Origin: Treponema sp.
GTDB taxonomy: Bacteria; Spirochaetota; Spirochaetia; Treponematales; Breznakiellaceae
DNA length: 15,299 bases
NCBI GenBank assembly: GCA_031258505.1
Contig: JAIRMT010000104.1
Span: forward strand, 1-15,299
Direction: 5' to 3'
The notes under the pieces are model-generated. The model worked only from the letters and a program-made list of their open reading frames with translations, ran no database searches and was not told where the DNA came from. Made by a program: the position numbers and the translations under genes. Within the stretch, counting starts at the first letter, position 1. Every line of letters starts with the position of its first letter. Below are positions 1 through 6,864 of the stretch, one piece after another.

Positions 1-2
1 CG

Positions 3-1403
3 GGTAATGTAATAACACGGACGCTGAGTGAGCCTTATGAGGTGAAATTCGCCAGAGAAGACCGTAATCTAAAGACTATCCTAATCCCCAACGTCAGCCG
101 TACGTATTGCAAGGTTATGACTGCCACGCTTCGCAGCGAGGGGCTTAAGGTTGACGCCCTGCCAATGGGAGGCAGGGAGGCGATGAGGCTCGGTAAGAAG
201 TATGTCCATAACGACAGTTGTTTTCCGGCGCAGATGATCATCGGCGAAGCGCTGGAAGCGCTCCAAAGCGGGCGTTACGACCTCGACCAAGTGGTAGTGG
301 GTACGGGTAAGACCATGTGCGACTGCCGCCTTACCAACTACATGATGCTCACCCGCAAGGCTCTGGATGACGCTGGTTATGCCAACGTGCCGATTCTGTC
401 AACTGACTTTGACGACACCAAGAACCTGCACCCCGCGTTTCGGTTCAACAAACTCACCTATGCGCGCGCGGCGTGGGGCATCATTATGACTGATGTGCTT
501 GAAGACTTGCGCCGTAAGATTCGCCCATACGAGTTGAACAAGGGCGAAACCGACCGTGTGTTCGAGGCAGCTGTTGATGAGATTTGCGACGCCCTATCCA
601 TGCGCGGCTTGTCTGTGCGCGGCTTGTCAATGTCAGCCGGGTATATGGCGTATAAAAAAGCCCTCGACGCGATATGCGCCATTCCCTACGACCGAACTAC
701 ACGGAAGCCTATTGTGTTCATCACCGGCGAGTACCTTATGACCTTCCACAATGGCTCTAACTTTAACATTGAGGAGTACCTTGAAAAGAACGGCATGGAG
801 GTGGAATTGCCGCGAATGTACGATGTATACCGTAACCTCCTGCTGTTTCATACAGTGTCAGAGGTGTTGGACTTTAATGTGCATCATTCACTGCCGGATA
901 TGCTCTATGCTTTTGGCGGTGAGCGCTATTCTGACCTTGCCATTGACCTTGTGGAACACATTGCCCACAAGCACCCGCTCTTTGAGCCGAGCCTGCGTCT
1001 GCCCCAGATGGCAAAACTCAGCGACCACATCATTCACCACTCAATCCAGTCCGGCGAGGGTTTCTTAATGGTGGCTGATATTTTGCACCGCGCCGCCGCC
1101 GGGGTAAAGTCATTCGTCATCATCCAGCCTTTTGGCTGTCTGCCTAACCATGTCTGCGGGCGCGGGGTCATCAAGCGCATTAAAGAAGAATTTCCAGCAA
1201 TACAGATATTGCCGCTGGATTACGACCCGGACACGAGCTTTGCCAATATTGAAAATCGCCTACAGATGCTCATTATGAACGCGAAGAATTTTGACGCCAG
1301 TGATGAGGACAATGAGGACACTCCTGGACATGGCATCAATACGATGCTTTCCAAGTTACCGATTTACGAGTTTCTGCGCCGCAAAATCGCGGCAGTCTCG
1401 TAG
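3..1403 (+). CDS. 2-hydroxyacyl-CoA dehydratase activase-type protein, C-terminal part (5' end outside window)
   Basis: The frame is open from base 3 with no stop upstream, so this is the 3' part of a longer gene; the GTG at 42 is probably internal. The protein resembles the C-terminal region of the large BadF/BcrA-type CoA-enzyme activases, which carry a dehydratase-like module (DUF2229 and 2-hydroxyglutaryl-CoA dehydratase D-type). Visible hallmarks are the HNDSCFPAQ segment, the TGKTMCDCRLTNY segment and a late FGCLPNHVCGRG segment; the cysteines in these are typical iron-sulfur ligand positions in the family. Full-length relatives have N-terminal ASKHA ATPase repeats, which would lie upstream. 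The physiological substrate is unknown for most such giant activases. A short in-frame 15-bp duplication lies at 601-630. The next gene follows after 18 bp with a good ribosome binding site, suggesting cotranscription. Family assignment is confident; exact reaction is not. Confidence 0.85.
   Translation, partial: GNVITRTLSEPYEVKFAREDRNLKTILIPNVSRTYCKVMTATLRSEGLKVDALPMGGREAMRLGKKYVHNDSCFPAQMIIGEALEALQSGRYDLDQVVVGTGKTMCDCRLTNYMMLTRKALDDAGYANVPILSTDFDDTKNLHPAFRFNKLTYARAAWGIIMTDVLEDLRRKIRPYELNKGETDRVFEAAVDEICDALSMRGLSVRGLSMSAGYMAYKKALDAICAIPYDRTTRKPIVFITGEYLMTFHNGSNFNIEEYLEKNGMEVELPRMYDVYRNLLLFHTVSEVLDFNVHHSLPDMLYAFGGERYSDLAIDLVEHIAHKHPLFEPSLRLPQMAKLSDHIIHHSIQSGEGFLMVADILHRAAAGVKSFVIIQPFGCLPNHVCGRGVIKRIKEEFPAIQILPLDYDPDTSFANIENRLQMLIMNAKNFDASDEDNEDTPGHGINTMLSKLPIYEFLRRKIAAVS
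601..630 (+). repeat. In-frame tandem 15-bp duplication inside the activase gene
   Basis: Two adjacent 15-bp units share the core GCGCGGCTTGTC (601-615 and 616-630) and encode consecutive RGLS-containing pentapeptides. Read on the minus strand, the second unit is TTGACAAGCCGCGCA, which differs at 2 of 15 positions from the unit repeated four times at 2598-2657 (TTGACAGGCCGCGCC). Both have the same 15-bp period. This suggests one dispersed repeat family, here tolerated in frame within a coding region. Confidence 0.7.
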
Positions 1404-1421
1404 CGATTCGCGGGGTGAGCC

Positions 1422-1994
1422 ATGATTCCTGTGTTTAACCTGAGCGTTGAGCGTTGTATCTTTGCCTTTTTCTTTTTCTCGTTTTCCGGCTGGGCTGGCG
1501 AATGTTTGATGGAATCAATAGTCCGCAAGCGCCTAGTGAACAAGGGCAGTCTTCGCGGTCCCTATGTGCCGGTGCATGGCATTGGCGGCTTTGCCATCTA
1601 CGCCGCGCTGACCCCGCTCAAGGCGCATCCGCTGCTGGTGTATATCGCGGGTGCGCTGTTATGCACTGTTGTTGAGTACCTCGCGGCGCTGTTTCTGGAG
1701 AAAGTCGTAGGCAAACGGAGTTGGGATTACGCCACCTATCCCTTCACCTCATGGTGTAACTTTCAGCGCCGCATTGCGCTGACCACATCGCTGTTTTTTG
1801 GGCTAGTGGCTATGGCGTTTGTGTACTTTTACTGGGATGCGACCCTGCGGCTCATGGACATCATGGGCCTGCCTGCTCTATACTGGCTTGATGGGACGCT
1901 TGGGCTTGGATTCACGCTGGATATCATCTTCACTTATGGCAAGTGTATCCGCAACAAACGAGCTGGTATCCCTAATAAAACTGACGGACTGTAG
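1422..1994 (+). CDS. CmpB-like integral membrane protein (putative ABC transporter permease family, PF06541-like)
   Basis: 190 residues with about five hydrophobic segments (near 9-25, 53-67, 70-94, 119-138 and 150-172). The N-terminal part has the family pattern FSGWAGECLMESI, then KRLVNKGSLRGPYVPVHGIG, followed by a VEYLAALFLEK helix and KRSWDYATYPF. These match the widespread CmpB family, annotated as putative ABC permease but with no firmly established substrate. Start is supported by a strong Shine-Dalgarno (GGGGTGAG) just before ATG. The stop lies 1 bp before the HD-domain gene, and this pairing is, from memory, also seen in Firmicutes. Function as a transporter is only a family label. 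Confidence 0.8.
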   Translation: MIPVFNLSVERCIFAFFFFSFSGWAGECLMESIVRKRLVNKGSLRGPYVPVHGIGGFAIYAALTPLKAHPLLVYIAGALLCTVVEYLAALFLEKVVGKRSWDYATYPFTSWCNFQRRIALTTSLFFGLVAMAFVYFYWDATLRLMDIMGLPALYWLDGTLGLGFTLDIIFTYGKCIRNKRAGIPNKTDGL

Positions 1995-1995
1995 T

Positions 1996-2541
1996 ATGAG
2001 AAACAAGAATCTTTTTGAGCATCTCGCGGAACCTATCCGCGACAGTGAAAAGTTTGCCGAGTGCAAGCAGTTTATCCAGCATGGCGCGGTTTCGGTGTAT
2101 GAGCATAGCGTGGCTGTGGCGCAGACGAGTTTTGCCATTGCCGAAATATTCAAACTCAGCGACAAGCGCAGCCTTATCCGCGCCGCGCTTTTACACGACT
2201 TTTTTTTGTACGATTGGCACGTGCCGGAGCGTATGTGGTCGTTTCACGGCTGGACTCACCCGGTAACTGCTGCCAACAACGCCCGCCTCTATTTCAATGT
2301 TACAGACAAAGAGTGGTCGCTCATTCGGACGCACATGTGGCCATTCACGCTGCTGCACCCGCCAAAGTATCGTGAAGGCTGGATCATCTGCCTCGCCGAC
2401 AAGATCGTTTCTATAGTGGAGACCCTGTTCCGGCGTGGTCCTCAAAGTGTAGGTAAAGCTATGCGTAACACCTTCCGTAGTGTCAAAGCAACGGTACCTG
2501 CGAAGGCTAGTGGTAAAGCGCTTAACGCGCGCTACCGTTAG
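1996..2541 (+). CDS. HD-domain protein (putative metal-dependent phosphohydrolase)
   Basis: 181 residues. ATG at 1996 is chosen because it begins directly after the stop of the membrane-protein gene and gives a normal HD-domain N-terminus; the frame is open further upstream, but only as an overlap with that gene. HD motifs are visible: YEHSVAVA with H37, ALLHDFF with H67-D68, GWTHPV with H88, THMWPF with H113, and CLADKIVS with D135. These are the usual metal ligands of HD phosphohydrolases. Residues 150-181 are basic and low in complexity, ending KALNARYR. The substrate is unknown. Translational coupling with the CmpB-like gene is likely because only one base separates stop and start. Confidence 0.82.
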   Translation: MRNKNLFEHLAEPIRDSEKFAECKQFIQHGAVSVYEHSVAVAQTSFAIAEIFKLSDKRSLIRAALLHDFFLYDWHVPERMWSFHGWTHPVTAANNARLYFNVTDKEWSLIRTHMWPFTLLHPPKYREGWIICLADKIVSIVETLFRRGPQSVGKAMRNTFRSVKATVPAKASGKALNARYR

Positions 2542-2597
2542 CCGCGTAGGGAAAGCAGGACTGGTCGTGTTGAGTGTGGCGCAATCAGTACGTGAGT

Positions 2598-2657
2598 CGC
2601 GCCTTGACAGGCCGCGCCTTGACAGGCCGCGCCTTGACAGGCCGCGCCTTGACAGGC
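2598..2657 (+). repeat. Four perfect tandem copies of a 15-bp unit (CGCGCCTTGACAGGC)
   Basis: Units start at 2598, 2613, 2628 and 2643 and are identical. Each contains a short dyad (GCCT-TGAC-AGGC) and a consensus -35 hexamer TTGACA. The array lies between the HD-domain and DUF4912 genes and is in frame with the latter (it would encode RALTG repeats), but the better start at 2700 lies downstream of it, so it is probably leader or promoter DNA rather than coding. It is related to the inverted 15-bp pair at 601-630. Confidence 0.9.
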
Positions 2658-2677
2658 GTCGCTCTTTTTTCCATCAT
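2649..2677 (+). promoter_or_regulatory. Possible promoter using the last repeat unit's TTGACA
   Basis: TTGACA at 2649-2654 is followed after 17 bp by CATCAT at 2672-2677 (4 of 6 to the -10 consensus). It would start transcription near 2684, just ahead of the AAGGA ribosome binding site of the DUF4912 gene. The -35 is perfect, but the three upstream repeat units carry the same hexamer, so which one is used, if any, is unclear. Confidence 0.35.
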
Positions 2678-2699
2678 CGAGACTAAGGATGCTATATTC

Positions 2700-3371
2700 A
2701 TGCAAGCAACTATTTTACAAAGACCTTACCTTGAAAGCCTGACTACCCAAGAACTTATTCAAGTTGCGGATAGTTTTGGTATTGATATCCCACCGGAACT
2801 GGATCGGATATTCATCGTTGAAGAGCTTATGGAAAGCGCCGAGGAGGAAGAGGCGTCTGAGGCCTCTGCTGCCCCTGTTGCTACGGAAGCTGCGCTGCCC
2901 AGAAAGATTCTCGAAAAGCGGATGACCGAGCCGGTTCTCTTGCCCCAGCAGTACAATATCACGTTTATCGAAGTCATGCTGCGTGATCCGCTCTGGGCTT
3001 TTACATTCTGGGAGGTCAAAAGCGATGATAAGGAAATCTATGAGAAGGCTGATGGTTTTGTAGGCTATCAACTCAAGGTTTCGGAGTACCACAACTTGCA
3101 GGAGCCGTTCACTATTCCAGTCGGCACTGAGGATGATGCCTGGTACATTGGTTTTCCACCGGAAAGCGGGCGTTTTAAGATAGAGCTTTGTGCGCTATGC
3201 AATGATGAAGAAATCGTGCTTGCCACATCGCGCCCTTTTACCATGCCCCGCCTGTTCAATCCTTCGGAAGAAGAGGTTCTGTACAAAAACCCGCTTATCC
3301 GCCTGTCTGGGATAGAAGATTTTACCATACTTCATAACAATGACAGAGCATCTCGTATCAAACGAGCTTAA
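2700..3371 (+). CDS. DUF4912 domain protein
   Basis: 223 residues. ATG 2700 is preferred over earlier in-frame starts because AAGGA (2685-2689) precedes it at proper spacing and the upstream frame reads through a 15-bp repeat array. Residues about 8-46 form a Rho-N/SAP-like helical segment (LTTQELIQVADSFGIDIP then FIVEELMES). An acidic Ala/Glu linker (about 46-70) leads into the DUF4912 domain (about 80-205), with the typical LRDPLWAFTFWEV, QLKVSEYH and WYIGFPPESGRFKIELC segments. The domain function is not established; it often neighbours GH57-type alpha-glucan enzymes, as here, where the next gene starts 3 bp after the stop. A glycan-binding or regulatory partner role is inference. Confidence 0.82.
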   Translation: MQATILQRPYLESLTTQELIQVADSFGIDIPPELDRIFIVEELMESAEEEEASEASAAPVATEAALPRKILEKRMTEPVLLPQQYNITFIEVMLRDPLWAFTFWEVKSDDKEIYEKADGFVGYQLKVSEYHNLQEPFTIPVGTEDDAWYIGFPPESGRFKIELCALCNDEEIVLATSRPFTMPRLFNPSEEEVLYKNPLIRLSGIEDFTILHNNDRASRIKRA

Positions 3372-3374
3372 ACC

Positions 3375-5054
3375 ATGAAACGTAATGCTATTTCAATAGT
3401 CCTGAATGTTCATGTACCTTTTGTCCGTGAGCCCAAAATACCGGACGCGGCTGAGGAGCGCTGGTTTTTCGAGAGTCTTTCCGAAACATACCTGCCGCTC
3501 CTTGAGATGTTTGACCGGCTTGACGCGGATCATGTGCCATTCCGCATGGCGCTTTCCCTTTCTCCAATCCTATGCCATCTCTGCAAGGATGAACTGCTTC
3601 TGGAACGCTATCTTGATTACACAGACCGGCAGATCGAATTTGGCGCTGGTGAAATTGAGCGGACTAAAGGTAACGAGGTTCTCCAGCATCTGGCAAAGCG
3701 CTTTTATGACACGGCGCTGGAACGTCGTATCAATTTCACTGAGCGATATGAAAAGAACATCATTGGCGTATTTGCTCGCTATCAGCGCAAGGGACGTCTT
3801 GAGCTTTTGAACACTGCCGCGACTCATGCTTTTCTTCCTTTTTATACTTCATGGCCAGAGACGATTCAGGCGCAGTTTGAAGTGGCGGTTTCCTCCTACC
3901 GCCGCTGCTTTGGCTCGCGTGAGATTCGCCGAACTGACGCTCGCTCTCAGGGCTTCTGGCTGCCAGAGCTTGGCTGGACCCCGGAACTGGAGGGCTTCTT
4001 CCGCGCCTACAACTTTGGCTATACCATTGTCGATACCCACGCCTTTGCGCTGAGTAAACCTCCGGCGCCTTATGGGAGCTTTTATCCAGCGCGAACCCCC
4101 CGCGGGTTACTGCTTTTGGCGCGGGATTATTATGCACACAAGGACATTGTAGACAGCGAGCGCGGTTTTCTCCATGACGGCGTGTATCGTGATAACTATG
4201 AAGATGTGGGTTACGAGCTTCCAGTGGATATGATTCGCCCGTTTACCGGTGCGACTCAGGCGCGCAGCGCCACAGGCTACAAGTATCGCGCACTGGGCTA
4301 TAGCGCGTCGAGAAAGGGTGGAAAGCCGCTATATAACCCGGAAAAAGCCGCGCAAAAGGCGCGGGAACAGGCAATCACGTTTCTTGACCGGCGCATTATG
4401 CAGTTTAACCTTGCGGCTAAGTTCATGGACCAGACAAAGGTCAGCCTCTGCGCGTATAACGCCGATACCTTTGGACGTTTCTGGCATGAGGGAACCTGGT
4501 TCCTTGAGGCCCTGTTCCGCGAAGGCGCGAAACGGGAGACGATTCAGTTTATGACGCCCTCGGAGTATCTGTTCAAGCAGAACATCATGGATTTGGAGGT
4601 GATCATGCCGGGCTTTTCGTCTGGCGGGGTGAATGGCTATGCTGAGACATGGCTTGACGCCTCAAACGACTGGATGTATCGCCATGTAACACGTTCCCTT
4701 GAACGCATGATTGAACTAGCCGACCGTTTCCCCAACGAAAGCGGCATAAAGGAGCGCCTGCTCAATCAGGCTGCCCGCGAGATTCTGCTGGTACAGACTT
4801 CAGACTGGGCAAAGATGCTCTATAAAAAAGAAGCCGCTGGATACGCCCGCACTGAGATTGAGATGTCTCTGCGGAATTTCACCACGATCTACGAAGCCCT
4901 TGCCAGTAACTACATCAGTACCGAATGGTTCACCACGCTTGAGCGCCGCCATAACGTCTTTCCCTACATCAACTATCGCGTTTTCCGCCACGCTCTGCCT
5001 TCACGCGGCGCGTTGATTGAAGCGACCTTGCATCAGCCATTGCATGGAGCGTAA
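3375..5054 (+). CDS. GH57 family protein, 1,4-alpha-glucan branching enzyme-like (DUF1957 type), active site possibly altered
   Basis: 559 residues, the usual length of GH57 branching enzymes. Regions along the chain match that subfamily: LNVHVPFVRE (10-19), LNTAATHAFLPF (145-156), GFWLPELGWTPELE (193-206) with the expected nucleophile E198, the DVGYELP segment near 277-283, YNADTFGRFWHEG (361-373), and the C-terminal GGVNGYAETWLDASNDWMYRH. Known GH57 branching enzymes read HxHLPYVRH in the first region and YDxELFGHWW in the fourth; here these positions are N11-V-H13 and N362-A-D364. The second catalytic Asp therefore appears to be Asn. GH57 is known to include homologues lacking catalytic residues. 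The protein may be a weak or non-catalytic glucan-binding paralogue, or may use D364. It is paired with the DUF4912 gene 3 bp upstream. Cytoplasmic; no signal peptide. Confidence 0.85.
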   Translation: MKRNAISIVLNVHVPFVREPKIPDAAEERWFFESLSETYLPLLEMFDRLDADHVPFRMALSLSPILCHLCKDELLLERYLDYTDRQIEFGAGEIERTKGNEVLQHLAKRFYDTALERRINFTERYEKNIIGVFARYQRKGRLELLNTAATHAFLPFYTSWPETIQAQFEVAVSSYRRCFGSREIRRTDARSQGFWLPELGWTPELEGFFRAYNFGYTIVDTHAFALSKPPAPYGSFYPARTPRGLLLLARDYYAHKDIVDSERGFLHDGVYRDNYEDVGYELPVDMIRPFTGATQARSATGYKYRALGYSASRKGGKPLYNPEKAAQKAREQAITFLDRRIMQFNLAAKFMDQTKVSLCAYNADTFGRFWHEGTWFLEALFREGAKRETIQFMTPSEYLFKQNIMDLEVIMPGFSSGGVNGYAETWLDASNDWMYRHVTRSLERMIELADRFPNESGIKERLLNQAAREILLVQTSDWAKMLYKKEAAGYARTEIEMSLRNFTTIYEALASNYISTEWFTTLERRHNVFPYINYRVFRHALPSRGALIEATLHQPLHGA

Positions 5055-5089
5055 GGAAGCGTGGCAAAACGCTATAGTCGAGGTGCTTT

Positions 5090-5401
5090 TTAGAGTAACT
5101 CCTTGAAAAGCGCCTCAACTGAAGCCTTGGGAACCGCGCCGACCTGACGTTTAAGCTGCTTCCCTTGGTTATACACGACCAGACAGGGAATTGACGCCAC
5201 AGAGTGTTGTTCCGCCAAGGCGCCTTCTTCGTCTACATTGACCTTACCGATTTTGACGCGCCCCGCGTACTCCGCAGCAAGCTCGTCGAGAATTGGGGAG
5301 AGCATCCTGCATGGTCCGCACCAGGCCGCCCAGAAGTCCAGCACAACTGGAACCGGTGAGTTTAAGACCTCTGCCTCAAAGTTGCTTTTTGTTATGTTCA
5401 T
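5090..5401 (-). CDS. trxA: Thioredoxin
   Basis: 103 residues, the standard length of a single-domain thioredoxin. The redox motif WCGPC is at 27-31, the buried Asp is D22 (in LDFWA), and the cis-proline is P72. The residue after the cis-proline is Cys (I-P-C) where Thr is common, giving a third cysteine near the active site. A clear ribosome binding site (CGGAGG) lies about 6-7 bp before the ATG. It would be reduced by thioredoxin reductase, not encoded in the window, and reduce cytoplasmic disulfides. It converges on the GH57-like gene (35 bp gap). The region upstream of its start is a 21-bp tandem array, so its promoter must lie in the short 5402-5444 gap, within the array, or beyond it. 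Confidence 0.95.
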   Translation of the reverse strand: MNITKSNFEAEVLNSPVPVVLDFWAAWCGPCRMLSPILDELAAEYAGRVKIGKVNVDEEGALAEQHSVASIPCLVVYNQGKQLKRQVGAVPKASVEALFKELL

Positions 5402-5444
5402 AATGTTCCTCCGATTAAAAATAGCGTTTTCCGCTGCCTTTACG

Positions 5445-5708
5445 GACGTCCTAAAAACTTTTTGGGATGTCCTAAAAACTTTTTGGGATGTCCTAAAAAC
5501 TTTTTGGGATGTCCCAAAAACTTTTTGGGATATCCTAAAAACTTTTTGGGATGTCCTAAAAACTTTTTGGGATGTCCCAAAAACTGTTTGGGATATCCTA
5601 AAAACTTTTTGGGATGTCCTAAAAACTTTTTGGGATGTCCTAAAAACTTTTTGGGATATCCTAAAAACTTTTTGGGATGTCCTAAAAACTGTTTAGGATG
5701 TCCGTAAA
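5445..5708. repeat. Tandem array, 12 copies of a 21-bp unit plus a degenerate 13th
   Basis: Units start every 21 bp from 5445; the consensus core is GTCCTAAAAACTTTTTGG preceded by GAT. Internal units are almost identical, differing only at three positions (GATGTCC or GATATCC, CCT or CCC, CTTTTT or CTGTTT); the first unit and the last two are more diverged. Where CCC occurs, the core CCCAAAAACTTTTTGGG is a perfect dyad around a single base. Every unit contains an A5 and a T5 tract, and 21 bp equals two helical turns, so the tracts are in phase. All three forward frames stay open because 21 is divisible by 3, but no gene-like start supports coding. It lies 44 bp upstream of trxA. Confidence 0.97.
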
Positions 5709-5787
5709 ATCTTTACAGTAGACTATAGTATTGAATCATCTGATTGACAAGTCCTCACGCCTAAAGACAAGGACTTTCTGAACGAGA

Positions 5788-6020
5788 GTGCTGGAGCAGT
5801 GCAAGGGCGCTGCGGGTATGATTGGGGGAAGCCGTGAGGTGATAGAGGAGAGTAAGGCTCTGGATCGGCTTGCGATGGAGATAGTGGATGGTATACAGGA
5901 GATGGCAAGTGGCGCGGAGCAGATAGACACGGCGGTACACCAGGTGAACGATATAAGCATTGAGAACAAGCAGCAGAAGAGCAACTTATCATGGAGGTTT
6001 CCCGCTTCAAGGTTGAGTGA
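5788..6020 (+). pseudogene. Remnant of a methyl-accepting chemotaxis protein (C-terminal end), frameshifted
   Basis: Only the last ~75 residues of a receptor are recognisable. One frame reads SREVIEESKALDRLAMEI, then DGIQEMASGAEQIDTAVHQV and NDISIENKQ, characteristic of the C-terminal signalling hairpin of treponemal chemotaxis receptors. Near 5982 the frame shifts, and the expected ending QLIMEVSRFKVE followed by TGA (6018-6020) is found in a different frame, consistent with a 1-bp deletion. An in-frame stop at 5779-5781 and the lack of ligand-binding, membrane and HAMP regions show the 5' part is gone. Not expected to be functional. Confidence 0.85.
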
Positions 6021-6069
6021 GTTGAGGGGGCGGTGCGAGTTTCCCAACATTCGGGTCAAGACGTGGGCT

Positions 6070-6402
6070 TTAACGAACCTTTGAAAGTATCTCTGGGTTA
6101 TCAGCGGCGGCGGCCAGTACGTCTGCCATTATCCGAGTATACCCTTGCCCTAAAGCCTTGTATTTTGCCAGTACTTCCGGCTGTATACGGAGCGCCACTA
6201 TAGGCAAGGGGTTATGTTTATTCTTCTTGCGCTCTCTAGCCATAGCCGCGAATTCTACCAGAGCTTCCGGCGTGGAGGGAGGACAATCGGGATCATAGGC
6301 ATCGGGGTGTTTTTTTGCTTCCCGCGCTATCCGCTTTACTTCCTTGATTACATCTTTAGGTGGTTTTTGTCCAACCCTGACCATCGATGTGATAATAGCC
6401 AT
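6070..6402 (-). CDS. brnA: BrnA-like antitoxin
   Basis: 110 residues starting at ATG 6402, preceded by a strong GAGGAGG ribosome binding site; a longer frame up to 6498 lacks one and overlaps the toxin. The C-terminal half (about 66-105: LPIVALRIQPEVLAKYKALG then GYTRIMADVLAA) fits the BrnA-type DNA-binding/antitoxin domain, which in this family binds the BrnT toxin and represses the operon. The N-terminal half is rich in Lys, Pro and Asp. It follows and overlaps a brnT gene that carries a frameshift, so the antitoxin is apparently intact while its toxin is broken. It may persist as a solo regulator or as an anti-addiction antitoxin against another BrnT. Convergent with the chemotaxis-receptor remnant. 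Confidence 0.8.
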   Translation of the reverse strand: MAIITSMVRVGQKPPKDVIKEVKRIAREAKKHPDAYDPDCPPSTPEALVEFAAMARERKKNKHNPLPIVALRIQPEVLAKYKALGQGYTRIMADVLAAAADNPEILSKVR

Positions 6403-6656
6403 TGTAACTCCTCCTCTCATGCTTTTCCGCAAGCCGCGCTGAGATAAGCCGCTTGTTTTCTCCGCGTTCCGTGTAGACCGCGAATAAAACTTTGCCAACG
6501 CTCTTCCCCGGACAGGTTCCCTGTACTTACATCCCGGCGTTCTAATCTTTCGGGATCGGAAAAAACGTACTGGGCAATTTCAAAGCCAAGCCCTTTATAC
6601 TTGCGCTTGTTTTCTTCGTTTTTTTCTTCATCCCATTCAACGCCCGCTAATTGCAT
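6356..6656 (-). pseudogene. brnT: BrnT-like toxin, frameshifted
   Basis: The first ~56 codons from ATG 6656 read as a BrnT ribonuclease toxin (VEWDEEKNEENKRKYKGLGF, then YVFSDPERLERRD, then SGEERWQS). The frame then becomes nonsense and stops at 6417. In another frame the expected BrnT ending continues: VGKVLFAVYTERGENKRLIS then ARLAEKHERRSY, stopping at 6356 inside the brnA start region. The usual few residues between ERWQS and the GKVLFAVYTERG strand are missing, so an internal deletion of 3n+2 bp is the simplest cause. BrnT toxins are RelE-fold ribonucleases inhibited by BrnA; this copy should lack a functional C-terminal half unless frameshifting rescues it. Confidence 0.82.
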
Positions 6657-6662
6657 AGCTAT

Positions 6663-6690
6663 AATGTATTACGTTTACTCTTATTGTCAA
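6663..6690 (-). promoter_or_regulatory. Promoter of the brnT-brnA locus
   Basis: On the minus strand TTGACA (6690-6685) is followed after 16 bp by TACATT (6668-6663), or after 18 bp by CATTAT (6666-6661). The predicted start site coincides with the brnT ATG at 6656, and no Shine-Dalgarno is visible, so the transcript would be leaderless. In this family the BrnTA complex normally autoregulates its promoter. Confidence 0.55.
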
Positions 6691-6864
6691 GTTGGTTCCA
6701 ATGATTTGTTAGGGTGTCTGTGGTTTCTGCTACAGGTCAGGGAAAAGCGGGTTGACCCTTCGGCATGGGTTTCCTTCCAGAAACCGGGAAAGATATCCTC
6801 AGCGAGCCATTGGTACCCAACATCGCCAGTCGACGAACTTGCTGTAGTTAGCCGATAAAGAATT

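Noticed and set aside
2574..2699. Extended N-terminus of the DUF4912 protein containing RALTG repeats
   Set aside because: The ATG at 2700 has a proper ribosome binding site and yields the conserved domain start; the extension is only the translated 15-bp repeat.
5055..5089. Bidirectional terminator between the GH57-like gene and trxA
   Set aside because: Only a 5-bp stem (AGCGT/ACGCT) without a convincing T-run next to it.
5238..5707. Open frames encoding DVLKTFW or GCPKNFL heptad repeats across the 21-bp array
   Set aside because: They exist because a 21-bp unit keeps all frames open; the starts lie inside trxA on the other strand or within the array, with no ribosome binding site.
5445..5708. 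CRISPR array
   Set aside because: Units are directly adjacent with no unique spacers, and no cas gene is in the window.
6601..6858. 85-codon + strand frame before the lipoprotein gene
   Set aside because: It starts inside brnT on the opposite strand, shows no family resemblance and has no clear ribosome binding site. The interval 6691-6864 otherwise shows nothing I can assign.
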